A program made the translations under genes and the position numbers. Positions 48,357 through 60,349 of a DNA stretch of 64,000 nt are shown here, in pieces; the stretch's first letter is position 1; every line of letters begins with the position of its first letter. Source of the DNA: Gigantopelta aegis (taxonomy: Eukaryota > Mollusca > Gastropoda > Neomphalida > Peltospiridae). Under the pieces are notes generated by a model, which saw only the letters and a list, made by a program, of their open reading frames with translations, had not been told where the DNA came from and searched no databases. Location of the stretch: assembly GCF_016097555.1 (NCBI RefSeq), contig NC_054706.1, positions 75,796,218 through 75,860,217 of the forward strand. The letters run 5' to 3'.

Positions 48357-51300
48357 TCAGCTGGTGTGGCTCAGGGATGTTGGTTGTTTTGACGGGTTTA
48401 GTAGTCTATGTATAAAATTCTGAACTGCGGTGTAGATGTGACGAGGAAACGCACATGGCTGCAGCTTGGTGATAGCACTCCCACAGTGGCTGATGTAGTC
48501 GGTACATGTTGTCAAGGAAACAATCATTTAAAACAGTGGTAAAATTGTAAACTCATGTATACGGTATATATTAGATAGATGTTTAAAATAAATACTGTTA
48601 AACCTTTAGGATACTGTAGTTGACAAAGGTCAACATGCTCCATACCACATCCATTGGCAGTATTATGAATTTAGTTTTGTGAAAACTCAATGGTGATTTA
48701 CATATAAAACTGACAAAATCTATTTACTGTGTGTATTGTATAAAATGACAATAATGGCAGAATGTATCGATCATATTATGAAATTGCCTACTGATTCTAA
48801 CAAATAATTTGATAATATATTTAACTGTTTTACCAACGCTTTTTAAAAATATCTTAATAAACATCTATATTTGTGTTCGATTCCATTACATAAAAACTGA
48901 GAGACATTTTTACATATATCTTTACAGTAAACGTTTGGCTGAAATATTTGATTGTATATTATTATAACAGGGCTCTAACTTAACAACAGCACTGATGGAA
49001 CTTGCTGTAGTTGTGATATGAAATGCTGTCAATCAGAGTCTTCACCGATTGTAGCGTTTTGCCAATGGATACAAATTATTGCTGTCAGTTGAAGGGACTA
49101 TTTTTGAGTTTTATATTTGTTGTAAATGCTATTGGTTTAAAACTGTCGTAGCGAGGCTCAACATTGCTGTCTCCGAGTCGTAACAGATTCTTAAGTTTGA
49201 ACCGTGTTATATGTGATTAATAACATAAATCTAGTAACACCGACATAAAGTGAAAATCCATAAAACACGGGTGTTGAAAGGATATAACACAGACCACGGT
49301 GGCTGTCCTCCGTTTATGTACAGCACGTACGAGTACCCGTCCCGTGGTTTGCCCTGGATTGAGTAGTAATACGGGAGGAAGCTGTGAGCCGTGAAGTTGC
49401 GACGCTCGTAAAACTTGAGGGCCACGATGTTGGTCGACAGGACATGGAGGTACGCAGCCTTACAGTTGGATCTCTCTTTGGTCGACAGGTGGGACAGCAA
49501 ACTATCCAGGAGAAGGGATGCTGCAAGTATATAAATAAAACAATATACAGTTGAATCCTGTTGGCTAGAATCCGGTCGGCACTCGAGAAAGTGTTCAACC
49601 CATCGGGTAGTTCGACCTAACCATTCAGACAACAATGTGTAAGTGTAACTCGGGACTTTGGTTCGAGCGTTGTGGTGTATTTGACCTTTCCGATTTTGAC
49701 CCAACGAGATTCTACTGTATATATAAAACAAAACAAACAATGTAACGAAGACAAACAATAACAAATCAATACAAAGTAATATTTATTAAACAAAACTAAA
49801 ACCAAAAATCTTTATTTAAAAAACATCCACTTTGAAACCACAAAGTTAAAAGAAGATAAAACTTGACGTTTGTCTATGTAACTACAGAATTCTGGTGGAG
49901 TATATGAACAAAGTAATATATATATAACTAATGCAAACAACCAAAACAATACAAATAAAATAGTCAAGCCTGCTCTAGTGGCCAACTGTGTTAAGAGACC
50001 ACAGTTTTATTCTCCCAAATCACCTACATGTATTGTAGTCTAAACTGGACTATATTAAGCAAGTCACCTGTGTTAAAGGCCACTTTTTGATACCCTCTTT
50101 AGTGGCTGCTTAACACAGGTTTGAATGGACTACAAATAATACAAACAACTGACAACCATAATGATAAACAAATCAATACAAACAAAACCAATACAGTGCA
50201 AACAATAAATACAATAGAAACAAAACAATTTAAAAAGACATTTTAAAAAAGAAGTAATAAATGCAAAGAAAACAATATTTTAATAAACACAAATATACAA
50301 TACAAAGAAAATAAACAAAAGAAGAATATGATCAGAACGAGACTTCATTGATGAAATAACTTACCAATTCCATTCCTCCTGAAGTCTCCCACCACTCCCA
50401 GACTCAGAATGTAGGCCACTTGGACAGTGGCCGGGTAATACGATGCCAAAATATCAGAATCCTGAAACACAGACACACTAACATGAAGGAACATAACTTC
50501 ATTAGGACGTTCATCTACCAACACAAAAACAAGAGAAATAATATACATCCACGAATCTCGACAGAGTAGGACCAACTGTATGCAATTAAGTATAATCGAT
50601 TACTTTTAATTTAATTATTATTACCATGATATATATCATAATTCATATGTATTGTCTGTCATCTATCTCTACATGAACATAGTTGTTATTAAAATTTGTA
50701 GAGAAAGATCTTAATATAGGCTTCAGTCTGATGACCAATCCCATGGTCATGTTAAAGAAAATTAAATTAAAATGAAGAAATATTGTTTAAAACAGCTGTA
50801 TGTATGGTGAAGGAGTGGACTGATGACTGGACAGAAGTTGTGGATTACCTCTTTCATAAGTTTAGCCTTGGATTTAATCTCTGCGACAATGAGTCCAATA
50901 ATTCTGGAATGATACGTAGCTGCGAGTGAATAGAACCGCGGAGAGGATGTAATGTCATTGTACCAAGACTCGGGGTACCTGAAAATAGTCAGTGCTATGT
51001 ATTAGAGACACACAACCCAGCAGACTTGGCAGAAACCCGAAGGTAGTGAATACTGCAATAAATTTTATTTTAGGCATGTCATGAAAGGTTTGTCAAAATA
51101 AACAGTTTTAATTACATACAAACATGTATCTTATTGCATCATAAATCTCAAATGGCCATAATTCATTTATTGTGGAGAGAACATAAAAACCACCAGTGTT
51201 TACCCAAGGTGCTGTGGCTCAGAATCAATCACTGCACTGACCCCATAAATGTCTTTGCCAGGACCATAAAAATTATACCGATGAAAAAAACAATGGAACA

Positions 51301-54235
51301 ACTTCTGCGGTCAGCCCACCAATAGAATTAGTAAATTCAATTAGTAAAAATGCAAAAGTTAGTTGTCATCAATATATCCACCAAATAAGTACATTGTTTG
51401 AGCCCGATGGCCATTGGGAAACAAAACATAAAAAAGAAAAAGACTAGTCACCATGTTTGAAATGGAATCAGGCTAAAACAGCACCAAAATGGAACCATTT
51501 TCATTGGCGAGAATGGAACCCTTTTTTCCTCTTTAATATAACAGTTCAAAGGTCAATGCATTGTGTCATTCTGTCTGGTCCGAACATCAATCCTGTCCTT
51601 GAGATACTTAGTAATACACTGATTCCTGTCATTGTTTGAAACTCGCCCCAAAACAAACTCACCCCAGTGGTTGGACACTCACCCCAATATCACTTTACGT
51701 AATTGTGATGATATATGTGAAATAATATAAAGTTCTTGTTGATATTCAGTATAAAAGTAATAAATGATTAATATAGCTGATGTTTTAGTAAGCATATCAT
51801 CATTCACAACTTGTAATGATTCTGGTTCCGTTTTAGCCACTCATTTTGAAATATTTGGCGTCATTTCAGCCAACACTAGGTTCCGTTTTGTCCCAATTTG
51901 GTTCTGTCGCTTGGGGCCATTTTGGCTATAACCCTTTGAAACAGTACATTGACTCTGTGGTATGCCAGTGTTCTCGCTGCTCCATTTAAGCGGGGCGGCC
52001 CACCCTGCTATTGCATTTTGCCGCCCTCCTTTCACATTCTCCGCCCTCCTTTATTTTTCTGCGCCCCTCTTTATTTTCCAGCATCTATCTCCGCTCTACC
52101 GGCCTCGGTGGCGTCGTGGCAGGTCATCGGTCTACAGGCTGGTAGGTACTGGGTTCGGATCCCAGTCGAGGCATGGGATTTTTAATCCAGATACCGACTC
52201 CAAACCCTGAGTGAGTGCTCCGCAAGGCTCAGTGGGTAGGTGTAAACCACTTGCACCGACCAGTGATCCATAACTGGTTCAACAAAGGCCATGGTTTGTG
52301 CTATCCTGCCTGTGGGAAGCGCAAATAAAAGATCCCTTGCTGCCTGTCGTAAAGAAGAGTAGCCTATGTGGCGACAGCGGGTTTCCTCTAAAAAAACAGT
52401 GTCAGAATGACCATATGTTTGACGTCCAATAGCCGATGATAAGATTAAAAATCAATGTGTTCTAGTGGCGTCGTTAAATAAAACAAACTTTAACTATCTC
52501 CGCTATTTCCAAATGCACACTTTTTTCCACACATAAAAACCCCACAACGATCAGCCCGCACACTGGACATCAAAGGAAACAAGCCGCATTGTATACGAAA
52601 AAGCAACTGACGAAACATTTACGACAGTTACCGTAACGTAATTTAATAGTATTTTTAACAGCCTCTATTTTGTCCCATACATGTATCCATTTGTATGTTT
52701 AATACAAACAATAAGTTATATTTTATTCGAGCAATGGAATTTTTTTTTTTTTTTTTGGATTCGGCAATCCCCCACTTATTTGGCGCCAAATTTGTCACGT
52801 GATCAGAACTATCTTTTGTTTCCACTAACTGTCGTCTGATATTTTGTCCTCAGTTACAGATATAATTGATGATGATTTTTAATTTCTGTCATTCTGTTTA
52901 TTCAGCAGTTCTTATAACATATTGTAAACTTTTCATTTTGGGTGGATATTACCGCTTATAAAATCAACGGAAGTGGTAGTGTTTAGTATTAAAATCATTC
53001 ATCTTGGGTGCCAAATAATATATACACCGCCACTACAAAAACTAAACTACTTTCTATCAGTTGGCGATAATATTTTATCACAGCAATCGATTCATTCGAT
53101 GAAGATGGGAATAATACCCCAAAAAATCTACATTAGGGGATCACACAATTGTCTTTTTTCTTTTTCATATATCTTGAAATCTTTATTAAAATAATAATAT
53201 TAAAAGTTTGATCGGTTCAGCAAAAACGGAACTGCCAGTGAATATCAGACCGATAACATCTTCGGTTCAATTAAAAGACGAGTCTGCTTGTATTTCGTAT
53301 ACACTTTTTGTAATCAAAATAAGAAGTATGTCTTTCCACAAAGTCTATCAACACACAACAACGTGGTAACCACCAAGCTCTCTCCCCCCCCCCCCCTTTT
53401 TTTTTTTTTTTGAAGGGTGTGGTGGTGCGCGGACGCCTTCCTTTAATTTTCACCCAGCGAGAACACTGTATGCACATTTAATTCAGCTGTATTCAGGTAT
53501 GGCTAGTTAGTGTTACCACATTCACAACTTTCTGATTGTTAAATAATACATATATAACTTATATATATTATCGAAGTCTGTTCAACAGAGCCGAGCGATA
53601 TTGAAATTTGAGGTTTAGTATCAATATCAGTATTTTGGGGGCGATTTACCTGGGTATTGGTACAGTATTCAGTATTAACATAATACCAATACCGATAACG
53701 ATACTGAGCAGTATTTTCAGTACACTTGGCTTGAAATGAATGTGTGACTTAAGGCTCACCCGCTAATTTCATCTAAATAAAATTAAATTCCATACACAAG
53801 TCTCTTGTCTGATTTATACTCAATCCAATTGGCGTTCGTCAGATATATTGTTAGTGCTTTAATAAATGGCGGGAAACAATTTTCAATTAATTTTTTTAGT
53901 ATTTTGGAATTTGCTCGGTACAGTAAATTGGTATTGACAGGATACCGATACCGAATGGTTTATATGGTATACCACCCAGCTCTATACTGTTCAATCAGAA
54001 GAAAAAATATTACTTTTTGTATTTTAACTTCAAAACAATGTTCTCGCTGGGTGAAAATTAAAGGAGGGCAGCCGCATATTTTGAGTATTGTAATATAAAC
54101 ACTTTCTTGGAAAAACTTCACTTACTCTATGGGAAACCATTCTGCACACAATTTCTTGACCTCATCCACATCATCTGGACCGAGAAAGCGCAGCTGAATT
54201 TCTTGCTGCATGCAAAGAGAATGCGCCTTGCTCAT
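48357..54235 (-). CDS. NAA60: NAA60 N-alpha-acetyltransferase 60 (NatF), 5 coding exons
   Basis: Exons in transcript order: 54235-54126, 50978-50849, 50461-50365, 49520-49286 and 48501-48357. All phases agree and give 238 aa (human 242). The GNAT fold shows the acetyl-CoA loop RRNGIG (residues 108-113 region). Residues equivalent to human E37, Y97 and H138 fall at the same numbers: WFPIE37, QVAY97ILSL and YLH138VL. GGQPPW and LPYYYSIQG are also family signatures. The C-terminus (DYISHCGSAI..., QNFIHRLL) matches the amphipathic membrane-anchoring tail. The family acetylates N-termini of transmembrane proteins from the cytosolic Golgi face. Introns 1-3 are GT-AG and intron 4 is AT-AC. The start is the first Met after an in-frame TGA. 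Without splicing of intron 4 the frame would end at 49231 with an unrelated tail. Confidence 0.95.
48502..49285 (-). other. NAA60: U12-type AT-AC intron (NAA60 intron 4)
   Basis: On the minus strand the intron begins ATATCCTTTC at 49285, the U12 AT-AC donor consensus. It ends TTTCCTTGACAACATGTAC at 48502. TTCCTTGAC fits the U12 branch-site consensus, and its A lies about 10 nt from the terminal AC, within the usual U12 range. No GT-AG alternative restores the conserved protein. Splicing here gives PPWSV-F-DYISH, matching human PPWTILDYIQH. Phase 2, 784 nt. Confidence 0.9.
48968..49209. mobile_element. MITE of about 240 bp within the AT-AC intron
   Basis: The left end is 'cagggctctaacttaacaac'. 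The right end read inward is 'cacggttcaaacttaagaat', an imperfect inverted repeat. It makes up about a third of intron 4. The target-site duplication is unclear (TTATA-like on both sides). Confidence 0.55.
52096..52493 (+). repeat. Full-length SINE with 11-bp TSD in NAA60 intron 1
   Basis: It has the same tRNA-like head as the copy at 4921 ('cggcctcggtggcgtcgtgg', 'gggttcggatcccagtcga') but a different tail, ending 'cgttaaataaaacaaacttt'. CTATCTCCGCT duplications lie at 52085-52095 and 52494-52504. Shared heads with two tails show modular SINE evolution. Confidence 0.88.
53440..54065. repeat. 26-bp perfect inverted repeat around a 570-bp spacer
   Basis: The arms at 53440-53465 and 54039-54064 are exact reverse complements containing 'cacccagcgagaaca' / 'tgttctcgctgggtg'. 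Similarity extends outward imperfectly. The spacer includes 'ataccgataacgatactga'-type AT-rich repeats. It probably marks two inverted copies of a repeat end, or a TIR element. A related 'gtgttctcgctgctcc' occurs at 51969. Confidence 0.65.
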
Positions 54236-54350
54236 GAAGACATTTCACTGGGGAGGACGCCCAATCACAGCACTCGTAGACGTCGCTTCATCACAATCCA
54301 CCCACACGGGTGCGAACCCCTCACTAGAGATCAGCTGGTTGAATACAAAT
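54232..54350 (-). promoter_or_regulatory. NAA60 5' UTR exon part with two uORFs
   Basis: A clear acceptor 'tatttttcag' ends just before 54350, so at least one noncoding exon lies upstream (not located). The leader holds uORF1 (ATG at 54291, 8 codons, stop at 54265) and uORF2 (ATG at 54243, Met-Ser-Ser-stop). The uORF2 stop overlaps the main start as ATGA. This layout could lower or gate translation of NAA60. Confidence 0.6.
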
Positions 54351-54419
54351 CTGAAAAATACACATACAGCGATATGTATGTACACGTACAGAAACAAACA
54401 ACATACATTTTCTTTAGTT

Positions 54420-54692
54420 CAGGCTGCACATTATGTCAATACTTTTGTTAATGTTTAAGGCGAGTTGCTTCCCTCTATTTACCAAATTTAAAATGGCGGA
54501 CAATTTTTTATGTTGTCATTGGAAGATTTATTTTGTTAATAATGCTGCAAGTACTTCAGTCTGGATTTAGTGAGTATGGTAGGTTATACATTTTGGTTTG
54601 TGTGCCAATTTGTTGCACTATTTCGGTTAAAAAACCAGTTGAAACATGGTGCCATAAGTTTTGAATACCAGCTATATATAGGGTATGTAACA
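54420..54692 (+). repeat. Dispersed element, plus copy, upstream of NAA60 coding exon 1
   Basis: The blocks 'ttatgtcaatacttttgtta', 'gcgagttgcttccctctatt', 'gatttagtgagtatggtagg' and 'tatatatagggtatgtaac' match 57535-57900 (reverse) and 19965-20250 (reverse). A MITE truncates it at 54693. Confidence 0.7.
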
Positions 54693-54700
54693 ATATTCAG

Positions 54701-55341
54701 GAATCAGGGTCATTTCGCCCTGAAACATTTCGAACCCTGTGTTGTTTCAACCATAGTCTCGTTCACCCAGGGTTGGTTCATCCTATATCCTATTCATACC
54801 AGAGTTGATTTGCCCCCATTATATATTTATAGTCACCCGGACACCACACAGTCACACACGATGTTGTCACTTGTCACAAGAATCACACTGACAGTTCTTA
54901 AATTAAATAAAAATTATTCTTTTAAATTAACCTATTTCTATACATTTACTAGTATTTTTACCTACATGTATTTTATGTGTATGTTGTGAGTGCATTGTAA
55001 TATAGGCGTATCATAAAAAACGTGAACCGTGCTACCCCATAAACCGGTCTATTTATAAAATTTTATGTTTGATTTGTTTTTAAGGAATCTGCATACGATT
55101 GAACCCTGACATCAAAATACTTGTGTTGAATTATGAAAACCTTCACAAAAACAAAGTGCACAAATGAGGAAAAGACAAGTAGACATTCAAAATATTTTTA
55201 TACATAGAGAAATATATACACGACTGCGAAACAACCCTACATCATGTACATGGGGGCAAAATGACCCTGTTAATGGTATGAATGGACCCTGGTCGAAACG
55301 ACGCGGCCGATCTAGAACTAAGGGCAAAACAACCTGTTATC
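54701..55341. mobile_element. hAT-like MITE (second copy), 641 bp
   Basis: The left end is 'gaatcagggtcatttcgccc' and the right end is 'gggcaaaacaacctgttatc'. An exact 8-bp duplication ATATTCAG lies at 54693-54700 and 55342-55349. It is the same family as 6743-7953, with its TIR motifs more decayed. It lies between NAA60 and RRP7A. Confidence 0.78.
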
Positions 55342-55349
55342 ATATTCAG

Positions 55350-56372
55350 CAGACCTTGCGTTTTAAGGTGCACTGGTGTGATCGCGCTTGTAATTTCAAT
55401 CTGACGAGTGTGAAAAAGTACACGTTACACTAAAAAAACAATGCACATAAAATAGATGGGTATATTTATTTCCACTGTTTACAAAAATCAACAATTTTCA
55501 TCGTTATTTTTCACTCGCCTTAGCATATTGAGGTTTGCGGATTTCCACTCGACTATAATTTCAAAAAATCAAGGACTGATTCTGACATAAAAAGTCCCTT
55601 CAGTTTACATTTTCTTTTATCATATTAGTAAAACTTAATAATTGTTAATCCTTTCGTGCTGGGGTGTCGTTAAACATTGATTCATTATAATTATTCATCC
55701 AATTACAAATTTTATGATCAGTCATTTTTGATGGCACAACTACACTGTATTTGATTTGGACTTCTTTTGTTATTACTGTAAAAGTAAACAGTTTTGGGGC
55801 ATAATAAATATAGATCTATTTTGGACTAGTTATATATGTTTTATCATAAAGACAATATTATATTTTTTATCCAAAACTTCAAAGTTGTCGTCATTATCAT
55901 ATGATCATCAAGCCTACACAACTTTGACACCTGCTGAAAGTAAAAACAAACAATATACATAAACAAGCTTGAGCTATAAAAGACAATAAATTCGACCATG
56001 AAAAAACAATTGAACAAAAATTTTAATCTAGACATTTTACCATCATGGTATCGTTCTAGGAAACAAGTTACAAAACCTCCAAAAACCATAATATTAAAAC
56101 CGGAAATTAACAAAAATTTATATAAATTCATGACATGATTACTAAACGAAAGAAATCAAATAACGTGTGTGGAGTATTTATCTTTACTACTTTTAGTGTT
56201 TAGTTAAACAAGACGGATTGCTTGCGAGGGTTCTAGTAATATTTTATAAAATAAATACACCTGTTAGTTGATGTATAACATTTAAATAACTTAGTATTTA
56301 AATACGTGTATTTCCGGATGTTTTATACAATGGCATTTATATATTCACATAGTTAATTTTCGCCAAAACAAA
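55350..56372. other. Divergent intergenic region upstream of RRP7A
   Basis: This kilobase of AT-rich sequence has no recognised coding exon. The noncoding first exon of NAA60 and the shared promoter are expected here or just upstream. A 'tatttccgg' ETS-like site is at about 56309, and an AT palindrome 'atttaaat...atttaaat' lies near 56280-56305. These are weak, short matches. Confidence 0.4.
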
Positions 56373-59300
56373 ATGTCGGTTTCCGGTACACATGGGAATG
56401 TTGTTGAAAATGGTTTTACTGGTAAAACACACTTAGAAGAAGCTAAAATTGACTATTTTCTTTAAATAAGCTTTGTACATTGTTTTATTGGGTACCAGAC
56501 GTTTTTCCCCCCAGATAGTTCGCCCCCAGTCAATTCGCCCCTAGGTCTGTTCACCCCCAAATAGGATGTCAGTTCGCCCCCACGTGCATTCGTTTTATTT
56601 CGTAAATGATGTTTATGATATATTTGCATTATTTTTGTTGTGTTATGTGGTCGTGAGATCGAATCTCCCCAGTGGAATCAAGCCATTTGCAATTAATAGG
56701 CCCTAATGCTTCATGGCTTGCGGTGAACTCGTATGGGGGAAAATGCAGTATGTAAATTACAAACTGATGTATCCAATACTGTATAGCAACTTGTCTGTAG
56801 TATGCAGAGTTCGACAAATCCACTAGCCTGACATCTGTGGCTAGTGGTTTTTAAGTTCGGGCTAGTGAGAAACGCGAAACATGCATGCCTTGTTTACGGT
56901 TTCTGTCGCAGGAAATAAGTCTAATAACATGCGTGTTTTGATTAGTTAGGCAAGTCATGTGGTAGTTAATCGCGCACATAATGTTTTAGGCTAAGAAACT
57001 AATTTTATTTTTATTTTCTACATTGGAGGTGATAATTTATCTATTCGGGCAAAAATTGTCTGGTCATTCAGGCAAGGATGCTCTCAACGTCACATGTCAT
57101 TCGGGGAAAATGTGCCCATATGCCTATGCACGAAACAAAATATAGGTGACCACGGGTGACATGAAAATAGGCGACTGTCCTTGACGCACAAACTGCGGTT
57201 GCCACGCAAATAGTTGGTTGATGGTGACATAAACAAGTGTCAAAATACACATTTAAGAGAAATATCAAAGTATATCTGCATATCCGTACATCCCCATGGA
57301 TACGAGTTCACCGTTCTTTTTTACATACAAGTTTGTTTTCCATACAAGTTTTCCGTTCGTACGAGTTAGTTTCCATATGATTTCACTGCATCCCATGCTT
57401 CATGGTCAAGCGAGACAGAGTGTAGGATGTCATTTGTCAAATCATCAAAACGTAGATTTAAGTTGAAGGCAAGTTGTCTTTATGTTTCACCTAATTGATC
57501 AAGCCCTCCAAGGGGCTAAAACTGGTGGGTAACCACAGTAGCCCGAAGGGATGTAGAATGTGTGGTTCTTCTAGTCCGAACCTAGTTACATACCCTATAT
57601 GTAGCAGGTTTTAATCTTGTTTCAAACATTTCTCACCCTAAATAGTGCAACAAATGGATACACAACTCAAAAATGTATAACTTAAAATACTCACTAAATC
57701 CCGATTGAAGTACTCGAGTCACTATTAACAAAATAAATCTTCCAACAACAACTGTCAAAAGTCCCCAGCCATTTTAAATATGTTACATAGAGGGAAGCAA
57801 CTCTCCGTGCACATTAAGAAAAGTATTGACATAACGTGCCCCGTGCACTAGAACCATGAGAGAGAAACCACGACACACCCAGTAGGCAAGGTTCCAGTAT
57901 GAGCAACTATTCGGCAAACAAGTCAAAATTACTCCTATAACTCCATTCCTTTTTGATGAAACATTCCAAATTATGTGCCAAATTACCTCATGAAAAATGC
58001 GCAATCTTTTTATATTTTGCGCATATAATCCTATGGGACATACAAAATTCAATAGCACCCAAATGCCCCGTGATCGGGCTACTTACCAGTGCGGGCAGTC
58101 CCTCGTACCACCCACTCCAAAACATTTCCTGTTCTGGATGAAGGAGCTGGCATAAGTGGACACCTACGCCCATGAAAAGGTGTGCGCTACAACAGCTTGC
58201 TCTGAATGTGAATGTTAAGCCCTATGACCTGACCTAACCTGATGTTCCCCCTAATATTTGTAAGTTAGGTTACGTGGCCGGTTCAGGATCAGTTGCCGTC
58301 AGTTTGCCCATTGGGTATTTCTCATTCCAACCATTCCAATCAAAGGCCTTTTATTGACTTTTCTGTATCTATAGATATAGATACATGTACTTGTTGGAGC
58401 ATTATATAATTAAAAGTTCATTACACCATGGTCACAGGGGTTCTGTAATTCCCCTTTCTATCTATTCTCATGTATGTGGTTAATTTTGTGATTTTCTGAA
58501 AATAATCAAATTAAAAGCTGTAATCACTGGCCATCATAACACTTCCCTTTATGTCATTTCTCAACCACAATGTCCACAGCCAAAAAACATGCCATTAAAA
58601 AAAAACCTGAATATAGTCCCAAGGGAAAAAAGTGCTATGGTGAATTAAAAACTCGACAGCATTGCCGATTGCCATGGACAAATGCAGGAGTTGATTACTC
58701 ATAGTTGTGTTTAATGAATTTCAGCAATTGCTGGCAAATTGGGCATGTTTGCATCATTAAGTCCCTTTATTCCAGTGGTCTGTGTCTTAAAAAACTTAAA
58801 TGTTAAGTTATTTATAACAGAAGTTTGTTATTTTTGTTTGTGGACATATGATATTATGATTGCAACATGTTCTTCAACATTAGCGCAGTGCTTGAGTTAG
58901 GTCAGGATTATGGTCAGGAATTGTAAGTCTTTCAAACTAGTTACATGTAGCACACATTTGATGTTGCACATTTTCAGAATTTATTAGATTTTCTAAATAC
59001 ATGTATTATTAACGTCACCATTTCTTACAGGGGCGGGATGTAGCTCAGTGTTACAGCGCTCGCTGGATGTGTGGCTGGTCTAGGATCGATCCACATCGGT
59101 GGATCCATTGGGCTATTTTTCGTTCCAGCCAGTGCTCCACAACTGGTGTAACAAAGGCCGTGGTATGTACTATCCTGTCTGTGGGATGGTGCATATATAA
59201 AAGATCCCTTGCTGCTAATCGATAAGTGTAGCCTGTGAAGTGACAACACCTGGTTTCCTCTCTCAATATCTGTATGGTCCTTAACCATATGTCTGACACC

Positions 59301-60318
59301 ATATAACCATAAATAAACTGTGTTGAGTGCGTCATTAAATAAACCATTTCCTTCCTTCCTTCTATTTCTTACACTTACAAGTGGAATTTGCATTTGTACT
59401 AGTAGCCCACACAAATCGTAGGATAAATTGCATAACAATTTGGATTGCAGGTTAGATTTTGAAAATACGATTGTAAGAATATTATTCTTTGATACTAATT
59501 TGCAGTCGTATTTGTTCCCTGTAGTTGTTCCACTGAAGGTGAAGCAAGATGACCAGGTAGCACATCATCTGTTTTTAAAACAACACAGAGCGAAAGAATC
59601 GGATGGGTCCAAACCACAGAACAAAACTCTCTTTGTTGTCAATGTACCCCCATATTGTACAAAGGTTAGTCAGTTTATCACTCTTTTACGATTATAGTTT
59701 TATATTTATATATGCAGTTTGAATATAGAATAACTGGTTTAAGCCTGTAATGTTTAGCGATGAAAAATATGGCCTAAAATATCCACCAGTAAGGTATTTA
59801 GAAATTGAGTTTATACATTTGAAGATCTTGATGAGGTGTGATTAATTGTTCCCCAACTTAGATTATGAGGAGCTATTTAAGATATGGAGCAGTGATATTT
59901 GATTTGTTTGTAGTACTATGATGTTTAAAAAAAAAAATGTTTTACATGCTAAGGGTAGATAAAATTACTCTCTTTAACTAGTCTCAGATGAGTGATGGGG
60001 AGAGAAAATTGTATAGAGATGGAAAGCAATAAATGTCTCTTTTCGTGTTGAGGTGTCAGTAAACATTCATTCATTCAATAAATGTGTCTGTTTTGAAGAA
60101 GTGACGTAACTGTAATATTTAATTTTTTGTTTATTCAGGACTGTCTAAAAAACATGTTCTCAAAGTGTGGACAAGTCAGTCGTGTATATCTTCATGACAG
60201 ACCCACATCAGGAGCTCCCCCGAAAAACCTCTCCAAGTATTTCTCCAAAACCAAAGAACCACAGGTGAGTTATTCACTCCTGATGCAGGACCAGTTGTTT
60301 CCTCCCAACCTCCTCCCC

Positions 60319-60349
<31 letters not shown>

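Noticed and set aside
49231-49764. A 177-aa minus-strand frame with a complete-looking end (…RVLWIFTLCRCY)
   Set aside because: The real NAA60 exon covers only 49286-49520. The 5' part is intron, and the last residues come from reading into the AT-AC intron.
54107-54451. 114-aa plus-strand frame over the NAA60 first coding exon
   Set aside because: It is the antisense shadow of the NAA60 exon, which matches the family on the minus strand.
59428-59524. Alternative RRP7A start with 32 extra residues before VVPLKV
   Set aside because: That stretch is hydrophobic intron sequence. The exon at 56373-56421 gives the conserved NGF-VVP N-terminus in the right phase.
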